From Symbiotaphrina buchneri (taxonomy: Eukaryota > Ascomycota > Symbiotaphrinales > Symbiotaphrinaceae), in contig BCIG01000025.1 of NCBI GenBank assembly GCA_001599915.1, positions 186,001 to 250,000 of the forward strand: a DNA stretch of 64,000 nucleotides, read 5' to 3'. The notes under the pieces were generated by a model. The model saw only the letters and a program-made list of their open reading frames with translations, ran no database searches and had not been told where the DNA came from. Made by a program: the position numbers and the translations under genes. This document shows, piece after piece, positions 1 to 10,339 of this stretch; position 1 is the stretch's first letter; each line of letters starts with the position of its first letter.

Positions 1-2065
1 AGCACAGCCATCGCCAATCTCCTCGGACGCACGCTGGAAGCTGGGTACTGCTCGGCCCAAGGTTGGAAGCCAAGGCTAAAGAGCCACGGCTCGTTCCCGC
101 CCTTCAGCAACGTGGTCCTCCGCACAGTTTTTTGATCCTTCCCTTTAATTAAAGTATTATTGACGCAACCAGCAAAAATCGAAGGGCCAAAGCGGACTCG
201 GTATCGACCTTCCCCCCAAACACCGAGCGACGGAAATCTGCGCATCGTTAACCACAACACAAACTGTTATCTTGGTCTTAAAGACCGGTACTTCCATGAT
301 AAAAAGCATAGTATTACTATGCTAATACGGACGCCGTCAGCATTTCCAGTCAGCACGAGTGCTCTGTGAAGATACGGAAACCTGTACACGATAGACCAGC
401 TTCAGTTGCGAGGATTGAGTCGGCGGTCGGAAAAAGAAATACTTTCGTCTTAAGGAGGTTTCTTATTTAGGACGACAACGACATCAGGCTCACGCCTAGC
501 ACAGCAAAGCGAGAGGAGGTACGACATCTTCTTTTGGTGCAAAAGGTCTTGTTTCCGCTCGCCGTACCTGCTACATACGCTGGTCCTGGTCTAGCTCGGG
601 CTGGCTGCAGCTTAAATCGTGGCCCCCCTGCTGCGAAGCTACAGGCCACGCTTGACAGGGATAACCCATCAATTGACCGGCTCTCCTTAGAGTTCGAGAG
701 TCGGTTCGTGCAGGGATTGCCGACGTGCACCAATTGTTCGCCTCTTCTGGAGCGCCAAAAGAAGCCGTTTTCCATCCCGTCGTCTGCCTTGTCCATCATC
801 TAAGCTTCCGAGGTCAGGTCGGAAGAAGTCAGAGTCAGAACAATTGTCTCCCCCCCTGGCGCGCTGCCCGCTCGGTCTCCACCTTCTTCCGTATTCACCA
901 CCCCTCAGCTGTCACCGCCAGCGTCACCTGTCAATCTATTACATCCCTTGTCTGCCGATATCATTCGCCGACTCGCATATTACCGCGCATTCACCTCAAG
1001 CCAGGGACTGCTGGCATATCTTGCATCCCAAAATCTGTCAAATTAGACACTGGCCCAAGGCACCGTTGCAGCCTTCGGCCCTCGACGACAGCGGTTTACG
1101 AAGAGACGTTTGTCTGCCAACCCTGCCTGATTATCCGTCCTTGCTTGTCTCACTGCAAGGAGCATCTTGGACATTTTTGGCTTGTTGGGCTCTTCGCATC
1201 AACGAGGCTCGACCGACCACCAGCAATCAAGTTAAGCCTACGGTGGAGACTCGAAGGGAACCAAGTGAAGACGAGAAGATTGCTTCCGGTATTGCTTTCG
1301 CTAGCTGTGGCCTCGTGGCTCATTCCCATCTCCGGCAGGAAAACGCGCCTTATTTTCGCAGCCGAGGCAGGTTCCACAATTCTTCAAGCGGCCCCGGAGA
1401 CAAAACTCATATTAATAGCCGGCCAGCTAGAAGCTCCAGCGTGGTCTCGAAGTCATCTCACAGGATATCCCTTGCACAGCAAAAGCAGAGAATCTGTCCC
1501 TTTACTTAAGAGTTTAGGGGTCGAACCCCACCTCACGTTTTCCATGAGGGATCTTCATACGCTAGCCTCAAGGTAACTCTTCTCGTCGCGCTCGACCACG
1601 AGTAACAAGAAGTCTGTTACACTCCCCACCCAGCCTTGGTCATCCGGGACTTCTGGGATTGATCGGCGCTTCCAGTCAGGCCACCCAGACGCTATCTAGA
1701 GGTTCTCATTTCCAGATATCCGCTTTTTCGTCCCAACCCTCCGGGATCTTCGAGAAGCTGGCGCAAACCCGGCGTACTCTGATTATCATATCAAGACATA
1801 CAACCTGGCAGCGCTTGTGCGTCAAGACGGGGCGACTATTGTAGAGGGCGAGCAAATCAGTGATAAGGCTGCCGGCGGTCTTTCTCTAACACTGGTCCGG
1901 CAACGTCCTACACCAAACTCGCTCCGCACTGTGCCCTCGTTTGGCAGATTGGCAAGACGTGCATCAAGATCCTGGACATCGATTTCATACGGATCGCAAC
2001 CTCCCACCCCTACGGTTGGGTCGGAAGAAGACTCGCACCCGTTGTTTAGCCTCCCGCGTCTTTCT
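1..2065. other. Non-coding stretch / long 5' leader upstream of flbA
   Basis: No convincing gene is visible. Open frames at 725-1576 and 844-1509 lack ATG-led domain-like protein and match nothing I know. The last part (about 1700-2065) is open in the same frame as the first flbA exon, so flbA may begin further upstream. One possible route is an ATG at 1543 followed by a GTAACT donor and an acceptor near 1701, but this is speculative. The stretch therefore probably holds the promoter, the 5' untranslated region and perhaps an unresolved N-terminal exon. Many short upstream reading frames could affect translation of flbA. Confidence 0.4.
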
Positions 2066-4430
2066 ATGCAAGGGGATCAGGCCACCAAGCCCATGTAAGC
2101 TCATCCGTTGATCCAATACGCCATGCGATAAAGTATTGTTCGAGAAGGACGTCTGACAGTGCTCATAGTCCTTCAAGGAATTCCTCCCGAACCTCCTCTC
2201 CCGCTCCTAAACCTAACTCCGGCGAAACATACAACAAAATGCATCAGACATCTTCAAGGCTACTCCGAATGACGGAGGATGATCGGCCATTCACCAGGGT
2301 ATGTAGATCCAATCTTCTTCTTGATCCCTTCTTTTCATGTTCGCGTGGATGGTGTCTCCTGGAGGATTGCCATCGTATACCGGATCTTCGGTGGACTCTG
2401 TCTCTGCTGTACTTGCTAGCCAGTGAGCAACTGGTGTGAACTGGAGATCGTGGATCGTCAAAGATGCGGCACAGGTCCAGAGACCCCATAAGTTACGCCT
2501 TCTTCGAGGGCTACGCGACATACTACCGATCAAACAACTTCGAAGCCAAGCAAGGCTCAACATATGGTTCTTTACAAATCTCGGGATTGCGGCGCTCACG
2601 ATTGTGCTCGCCGATGGAGCTTCCGGCAGGGTCGTGAGAGGGGGTCTTCTGGAGCGCAAACTTCCGTACAGCCCGTCTGCATGCCATACTACTTTCTATT
2701 GCTGCAAACGCTTGCGACCTCGACCTCGGCAACTCAGCAGTCTTGGATGTCTCTCGTCGATGATTCCAAAGGCAACCATCGCTTCTATTTGCCGCAAATT
2801 TTGGAAGACTCAACTCTATGTACAATTACTGACAGTGCTTCTTCTGCAGGACTTTAAAGACCTTTTCTCTACCCTCATGGTCAGCCTTCCCTTGACTCCG
2901 CATAGGGTGCGATTCCAAAGGGTAGACCACACATTCAGCTCCGAAGAAGCTATCAACAACCTTGGCTCTCTCAAATTCTCCCAGTCAAACCGTATGCCTG
3001 ACCCGAAGGATCCTTCGCGAATAGTGACAACAACGACTACTACTACTTTCTCAATGGCCAAGGAGATGGCACGGTCAGTTTGTCAGAAGTTCATGGACGC
3101 GAGATTCATAGAACCGGCCGACGGCAAACAAGTGGCTACATTTCCTCTTAAAGGTGCTATCTGGCAGATGACGCCAAAGGGCATGAATATTCTGCAAAAC
3201 TTCTGTCAGCGGAACGGCATCAATCAACCACATATCCTCGACGTCCTTGCTTCACCACGGAACTCGATGCAGATTCTTCGCTTGGAGAGGGATCCTGTGA
3301 CGGACAAACTATCTGATGATCGGGGGACAATTGAGGTTCTTTTCCGCAGATTCATCGGACAGGACGGACCAAATGTGAAGTCGAGCACGTCTACATCGGA
3401 CTCAGACTCACTGAATGATTATCACAACGGTCTGGTCGGTGTAAAGCTTGCGAAGGAACGGAAGATTTTTGACAAAGTTGTAACAAACACGTTTACTGGC
3501 AAGGCTGCCAGCGACTGGTTGATGGACTGCGTCACGACGATCGACCGTCGGGAAACGTATGCTATGGTTCGAAACTTCATCAAGCAAGGTCTTGTCATAC
3601 CATTGGCAGAGGATAAGGCTTATATCCGCGAACATCCTGTGGAGACAATGTTCCAGCCGACAAAGTACGCGATTTACGGCTTGACCGAGAGAGGACAACG
3701 TCTCGCTGGATGGATGCCAAGGGAGAAGTCCTCGGACAGCAACGATGCACCTTCGTTTCCCAGCTCCAAGAGCAGCAAGCACGATTCGAACACCAACCGC
3801 TTGACTATCATTCTGAACGACCCTGCACTACGGCTACTATTCAGAGAATACTTGAGGGACACCCATTGTGAGGAAAACTTGTCATTCTATCTGGACGTCC
3901 AAGATTTCATACAAAATTACCGCTCCGCAATGCGGAAAAATCAAGCTCCTAAGATCGATGTTGTGCGGGAGACTCTTGCAGCGGCCTACAGTAAGTCACC
4001 GACCCACTCCTCATTTCACATTTGCTAACTGCATTACAAGGCTTATACAACGCTTTCCTCGCTCCCGGGTCACCTTGCGAGCTCAACATCGACCATGGCC
4101 TCCGTAATGGTCTTGCCAGCCGTATGACCCGCGCCGTCGGAGATGATCGGGAAATGGTGAAGAGCTTGAACGAGGTCGCGAAGCTGTTCGACGAGGCTCA
4201 GGTATCGGTCTTTAAGCTTATGTCAAGTGTGAGTCCAGTCGATTTCAATAGCCGCTCGGTTGAGTCACCGCTAACCAAACCGCCCTGTCCAGGACTCTGT
4301 TCCCAAGTTCTTGAAAGAACCGAAGTATGCCAACATCCTCCGTGAACACGATTTCGATGGAAGCGGAAGCCTACTACCTGGTATGTCTATAACGCTGCCG
4401 GAACGGTCCGCTAGCAAGTCAGCACGGTGA
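2066..4430 (+). CDS. flbA: FlbA-type regulator of G-protein signalling (DEP-DEP-RGS)
   Basis: Five exons are proposed: 2066-2094, 2160-2298, 2850-3990, 4041-4228 and 4293-4430, giving 544 residues. The segment MHQTSSRLLRMTEDDRPFTR (from 2239) joins directly to DFKDLFSTLM after a 551-nt intron, as in Aspergillus FlbA. Two DEP-type domains lie at about residues 57-180 and 245-335. An RGS domain covers about 375-520, with LRLLFREYL near its start and LYNAFLAPGSPCELNID across the 3990/4041 junction. Known FlbA speeds GTP hydrolysis by the G-alpha protein FadA at the plasma membrane, and so restrains growth signalling and permits conidiation. The start at 2066 is the only in-frame ATG in its exon. 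The true N-terminus may be longer, because other FlbA proteins carry a Ser/Pro-rich extension. Family identity is secure; the first exon is not. Confidence 0.93.
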
Positions 4431-5868
4431 TCAGCGAACAACACGGGAAAACAACATCTCAATAGAAAGGCAGAGATGATGTTGTCGGGCTCATAGACGG
4501 GTGTTCGCAAAAGACGGCCAGGGACATCAACAAGAAGTCGGCGGCAAGCCCGCCATAACTTCGCCTACTTTTCCATAGAGGGATTTTTCATTTATTGCTG
4601 TTCAGCGAAGCATTGCACCTTTCGAATCATGATTTTGGTCCATTTTTGCGTACGAGGTTAGGGTTGGTGTATGGGCTCCCCTGACTTGGGCAATTCTGGT
4701 GTTTTACTTTGCAGACTACTATTGGAGCTTTTATTGTTTGGATCCTCCTGCGCCAGATACCCCTGCAGTATGCTCACGGGCGGCTCCTTGCGCGTTGGCT
4801 TGCATTCTGCACTAGCATCTTGGAGGAATCGCTATGTTTTTTGGCTGCATGTTTCTTTCTTCACAACAATTCGAGTACAGGAACCTGGGTCCGTCGCTGT
4901 TAGATATGTCTTTGGCGGTTGGTATGGACATGGATAGGTATATCCTGTCACAACACGCCGGCTATTGTCGCCTAATATACGCGCTGTATGCAGACAGGAA
5001 GCTGCCATGGCCCGAGCCCATTGATAAAGCAAACATAGAGCCTTTCAGGTTGCCTTGACTGGCCAGACGTCTATGTGTCCTCTTACTGCTTGAAGTAGCT
5101 GGGGTCAGCGCGGAGGAGAGGCCGGACAATGGTTGAATAGTACTAGGGAGCTCTGCATCGCCGAGCGATGGAGGGACATAAAGCTATAGCACAAGAGGCA
5201 TATTCTCAATTTGACTCATTTCTAGCCAATCACGCCTGTGAGGAACCGGTTACTGCATTGTGATACTCGTAACTTGCATGATAATGATACTGGACTATTA
5301 ATCATCAGCAAGAATACAGCGAATAAACTGGGCAGATGTTACATGCATTTGGAAGTTATCACCAGGGTTGAGTTCGGGAAAAAGTATCACCGAGATGCTA
5401 ATCCAAGCTCGGGATGTTGCGTAGGTGTAGGGATGTTCAAAGCGGATCGGCGAATTGACGTGCACTTAAGTCACTCACATGTTAACCAGCACCTCAATCA
5501 ACCCTCGTCGTGTGAATCTCAGGGAACTGGGTCCAGCAGCAAGCCCTTGAGCTCTCTTCCGCAATCGAGCTGCTTCCATAGCTTGTTATCTTCCGGAGTG
5601 TGTTGTCTTATCGCGGCAGTGATAACCCGGTACGGTACTGGCGTCTCAACTTCCCCAACCTTATCCACCACCACCACCGCTTCTCTGTATCTACGCGGGT
5701 CCAATATAACGATCCGTTCAACACCATCAGCAACCACGCAACCGGCGCATATGAGCACTACTTCGTGACAACAAAGCATCAGCCTCTCATCCACACCCGC
5801 CGGCACTACTACCAAGACACCCATCTCTCTCACCAAATCTTACCCTCCCCCAGCCGCACACCACACCC
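4431..5868. other. Intergenic region, flbA 3' side to CUE-protein promoter
   Basis: About 1.4 kb between two co-directional genes. It should hold the flbA 3' untranslated region and the promoter of the CUE-domain gene. I see no credible coding region. The last 250 bases before 5869 are rich in CA/CC runs, as in many fungal 5' leaders. Confidence 0.5.
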
Positions 5869-6694
5869 ATGGCCTACGACACCGACACTACGGAGCCACA
5901 AGCCACGCTCAACATCCCCCACCTGCTCGCGCTGGTCGTGCTCAGCTTCTTCGTGCTGCGATGGTGGTTCTCCTCGCCCTCATCGGCAGCCTCTCCCTCA
6001 GGCAATGCGGCGGCTGCGGGCGGCACGAGTCGGGCTGGTGCGGGGCGGCGGGTCGACGAGGCGGCCGTGCAGCATATCTTGTCCATGTTCCCGCAGCTGG
6101 CGCGGAGGGATGTCATCTGGGACTTGCAGCGGAATGGAGGCAGTGTTGCGGCTACGGCGGAGAGGGTGTTGACGAGGGGGAGTCTGGATCCGGTGAGTGT
6201 CCCATCTTGCGCTCCTAGTTTGCGGCATACGAGGAGGAAAATATCGTCCCAAGTCTTCTTCTCATTCTTCACCTCGCCTGAGTTTCCTGTGACTACAAGT
6301 GCTAACAACCTCCAAATCACAGGCTCCTCCATCTTTCCAACCTCCTTCCCCACCCTCTACCACTCCCACCCAAAACACATCCTCCACCCCCCCCTCCCGG
6401 CCCTCGGGTTCATCTACTCCCACCAAACCATCCTACCCGGACCTAATCACACGCTACAACCTCCGTGACAAAATCACAAGTTCAACTCCGGCCTCGTCCG
6501 ATAATACCTCTTCCCCTTCAGCAGACAGCACCGCGCAGACCACGGGTGCAAGTCCGGGCGGGAAGCAAGGGTGGAGCACGAACAAGAGCGAGCGGCAGGC
6601 GCTCTTACAGAGAAGGCGGGAGCAGATGATCTTGGAAGCGAGGCGGAAGTTGGAGGAGAAGGAGCGGGCGGCGAGGGAGAAGCCGGCTGCTTAG
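5869..6694 (+). CDS. CUE-domain ER membrane protein (Cue1-like)
   Basis: Two exons, 5869-6192 and 6323-6694 (GTGAGT donor, CACAG acceptor), encode 231 residues. Residues 15-33 form one hydrophobic segment (LLALVVLSFFVLRWWF), which looks like an N-terminal signal anchor. A CUE ubiquitin-binding fold follows at about 60-105, with MFPQ (the family's MFP-type motif) and a downstream dileucine-like stretch. The middle is Pro/Ser/Thr-rich. The C-terminus is a basic helix (ERQALLQRRREQM) like the E2-binding tail of yeast Cue1. Cue1 recruits the ubiquitin-conjugating enzyme Ubc7 to the ER membrane for ER-associated degradation. The same role is inferred from this layout. An AUP1-type protein is less likely because there is no acyltransferase domain. 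Confidence 0.8.
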
Positions 6695-6971
6695 GAGGAG
6701 GGTCGGTAGGGTTGAGGAGAGCTGTAGGATCGATGCCCTTGACTATCATGTTGGATTGGGAGGAGTGCTGCTCGTAGCGTCGCCTGAGCGAGAATCGTAC
6801 AGGATACATATATATGCCCAGAAGGGCCCCTTTGATGTAGTGATATCTTGCTGTAAAGGCAAGTCTGTATAAAGGGTACACGGTCGTCACGTACGGTAGC
6901 CCCTATCCGACCAGCGAAGCACTATTTATGTACTCGTATCCAAAAGGTTCGTCCGCGGCTAGCTTTCACCC

Positions 6972-9926
6972 CTATAGCTCCCTGCACCATTTCGCCAACG
7001 CCGCACTCATGCCCGGCACCGACCCCTCAATCTCCTCCAGAGCCACATCACACCGGACCATGCGCCTCGAGCCATTCGCCGCCGCCCCACCCGCCATCCT
7101 CCCCGTTCCCACGGCCGGCATGACCAGCTCCAGCTCCAGGAGCCGCTCCCACGCCCCGAGCGCAAGCTCTCGGCCCCACACCCTGCCGGCGGCGCCGACG
7201 GCGTTTGCGCCCGACGCGGCCGACGAGAGCTTGACTTTAGCCGCCAGGTTGACGTACTCCTCGTAGGCCAGGTCGAAGGTGCAGACGTCGACGTCGAGGA
7301 TGACGTCGAGGCGCGCGGCCGCGATGAGCAGCGCGAGTTCAAGCTCGGAGAGGGAGGGGAGCAGCGAGAGTTTGGAGTCTGGTGGAGTAAGGAGGGCGTC
7401 GGCATCGAGGAAAGGATGGGTGCGCGAGCCGAGGGTTAGGAGTGTGCTGGTGGTCAGCGTGGAGAGCGGGATTAAGCAGCTGGCGAGGAACGTGGGTATG
7501 GAGGCAGTTGTGTAGAAGATGCGCGCTTGGTGCTCCGCGAAGAGCGGGTCGCGGGCAGGGAGAGACTTTGGGAGAATTAGTCGATGGCATTGAGGTTAGG
7601 GGAGGAATCACATACCTCGATGAGATAAGCCCAAATCCGGAGAAAGTTCTTCGATGACGGGGAAAGAAGGAGTTTGGTCGCATTGGCAGCAGCAGGTGAA
7701 GGATAGTGGATAGGCTTATGAGTCTTTTGCTGCTCTTTGAGCTCGTCTTGGTCGACTGTAAGGGCAGCGCCACATATGCCTCGAAAGGCAGAGAGTGATC
7801 CTGGCGGACTTAAGTAGACATATCGGTGGCTGAACCTGCTCTTGACTCTCTTTTCCAGACTTTCAGATACATCGATCCTTGTGGTGAGGCCTAAGACAGC
7901 AATGGGTGCTTTCTTTGACTGAGCAATGTCGAATAAATTATAGAGCAATGTCTGGCGTGGATGAGTCGCAAATAGGTCGAACTCGTCGATAATGAATATC
8001 ACAGATTTCGAGGCCTTATCAGCATCCGTATCTTCAAGCTCGGACGGGTGTGACAGTAGAGCGAGCAAGGAGGCAAGAGTGTCCGCATAGCTTGCCGTCT
8101 ACAATCCTTGTTAGGCCTTTGAACCAATTGGGTGCGTGTAGTTGACTGCATACCTTCCCATCATCCTCTTCTCCAATCTCCATCTCACGACCCAACTGCC
8201 TCCATATCTCTCTTAAGGCAAGTTTATCATCTGTTTGAATGAAGCCGCTCAAGCGGATGACATGAAAGTCTTCCTTGTGCTCCAAAGCAATGTTTGCCAC
8301 AACAGTCTCGACTAGAGCGGACTTTCCACATCCTCTTGCCCCTATGAGAAGCATGGAGCTGCCTTCTCCGGCGACCACTGTCTGCTCTACAATCTGATGA
8401 ACCGTTCTGTATTCCTCCTCGAGCCCGACTAATTTCATCCTTCTCTTTCCGGTGATCCTCTCTAACAAGACAGTCTGGAGCGCTTCAACATGTTCATCCA
8501 AAGATCCATTCGTAACGGCTTGCTCCAGCAATGCCTTGAACTCGGGGGAGAAGGAGGATAATGCGCCCTCCTCCACCCCTGATTCGTCAACGATGTCCGG
8601 TACGGGTAGGTCCGGGAATACAGCCTCTGCCTCTTCAGTTTCTATCCCTTCCATTGTTTCTGCCTCCGCTAATTCATCAATGGCCATGGCATCTTTGACA
8701 TCTCCGATTTCTTCAACATGATCCTCTTCTACGGCATCTTCATCTTCAACTGCATCTTCATCTTCAACTGCATCTTCATCTTCAACTGCATCTTCAACTG
8801 CAGTTTCAACTGCAGATATTGAGGGCCTTCTCCGTGATGTGCTCGGAATATTCCTGAATCCCAGCTCCTTTTCCGTCGTTCGTTGCATGTCATCACTTAT
8901 AGGCAGTATATTTTTGGCTGGAGTACGCCTCATAGATTTCTTCGCTGATAAAAAGGCATGAGGAATGGCTGGTGACGGCTTCTGCTGGGCCATTTCATTA
9001 GAGTATCTTCGTGGAGCGCGCCGTGCTCTCCCACTGCTCCGGACAGTTGGCGCTCCCGAGAGTTCATCTGTATCCACTGATTCCGACTGACCTCGTGGTG
9101 TGCCATCCAATTGCTCGACAACACCGCTTTGGTGCTTTCTCGGAGTCGCGCGCAGTGATTCTGACGGTCGTGCAACATTTGGTTCGTCCTGGTTGCCGAG
9201 CTCATCCTTCTCATACTGCGATCCTGGAATCTTTTTCGGCCTCCCCCGTTTCTTCTGAGGCGTGGGAGCTTCAGACTTCTTTGGCCGCCCTCGCTTACGC
9301 TTCGACGGTGTCTGCTCTTCTACAACGTGAGAACTGGGGGTATCCCCAGCCAATTCACCGTGTTCCTCAGCGGTAGTTTTGGGCGGCGTTCCTTGCTTAG
9401 AGAATTGCCCATTCTGGTCATCTATATGGTCATGCATGACAGTATCTCCATCTCCGGGGTTCTCCTTCCTCATTTCTTTGGCTGCCTCGGCCTGTTCCGC
9501 GTGCTGAGCATTTTGTCCTGCTGCAAGTATATCTGCTTCCTCCGCATGGCCTTCCGTTGCTAGATCACCATTGGACCCATGCTGTTGCTCCTTTTGTCTG
9601 TCTTGGTTGGCTTTCTCGGTAACCTCTTGCTCCACAGCCGGTACCATGGCTCGTCTCCACCAGGGGATCTCGGCATCCAAAGCAGCCTTGTCTTTTCTCG
9701 CAGGACTCGCAGTATTGTCGCGGACGAACGTCGTCCTCAGATTGCCCACAGCATTTCTGATCGTCTGAAGAGCGCCCGGCCTTGATGATGGAGATGTTAC
9801 AGGGGAGAACGCAGTCCCGGCAGGGGGTGTATGTTCCAGGGTATCCGAGTGATAGTTATCGGTGTAATTCAGTCGACGGCGTTTTACCGACCGTGAAGGT
9901 GTGGAAGGATTGCTGTGATCCTCCAT
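6972..9926 (-). CDS. orc4: Origin recognition complex subunit 4 with AT-hooks
   Basis: Three exons on the minus strand, 9926-8154, 8098-7616 and 7565-6972, give 949 residues. The C-terminal half is an Orc4 AAA+ module. The Walker A motif is [12 protein letters not shown], Walker B is [11 protein letters not shown], and a sensor region follows ([11 protein letters not shown]); a winged-helix-like end fills the third exon. The N-terminal half is long, charged and low in complexity. It carries two close AT-hook cores (KRKRGRPKK and KKRGRPKK) plus a weaker GRARRAPRR. An acidic tandem repeat (DAVEDE) lies between the hooks and the ATPase. Fission yeast Orc4 uses N-terminal AT-hooks to bind AT-rich origins, so a similar role in DNA contact is plausible here. 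Orc4 works in the nucleus in ORC to load the MCM helicase. The gene is convergent with the CUE gene, with 277 bases between stops. Confidence 0.93.
8734..8811 (-). repeat. 18-bp tandem repeat inside orc4 coding sequence
   Basis: Three exact copies of an 18-bp unit (8734-8751, 8752-8769, 8770-8787) are followed by two 12-bp shortened copies ending at 8811. In the orc4 frame each unit encodes a six-residue acidic block (DAVEDE-like). The unit is a multiple of three, so copy-number change would keep the frame. Confidence 0.9.
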
Positions 9927-10339
9927 GGCTGAGGTTATCCAGACTGTGAATGCAGCATTGGCCCAGGGCGCAGTGAATAGCGGCTCATGAGTGAAGAAGT
10001 GCGTCGGGGAGTGAATTTGACCTCGAGAAGCTTGACGTCTGCTTTGCCTAATTAGGATAAATGTGTCGCGTTGACTACTTGGGCGCGTAAAGTGGTTACG
10101 CGACACCGACCAATGAGAGGGCACAGGGGGAGCAATGGACATCACACTCCATGGCCCGCATCGCCATTGCATGCAGATGGGTGAGACTATGTATATAGAA
10201 CCATAACTCTCCATTCGAACATTCCACCTCAGTAGCCATGAAACAATATCAGAGAGACGCCACAAATCCCATTAGACCGCATATGCAAAGCCAGCCATCC
10301 CGTTGCCCAAGCCAAGAACTCCTGTCCCACCATTTCCGA
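9927..10339. other. Intergenic region, smc2 3' side to orc4 promoter
   Basis: 413 bases between the smc2 stop and the orc4 start, both on the minus strand. It should hold the orc4 promoter and smc2 terminator. No other feature is evident. Confidence 0.5.

Noticed and set aside
1516-1530. GGGGTCGAACCCC resembling a tRNA T-arm
   Set aside because: There is no A-box, acceptor stem or anticodon arm in the 70 bases before it, and the loop is too short.
725-1576. 283-codon open frame upstream of flbA
   Set aside because: It has no domain-like pattern, is overlapped by other open frames and shows low-complexity Ser/Arg/His composition, so it is probably leader or promoter DNA.
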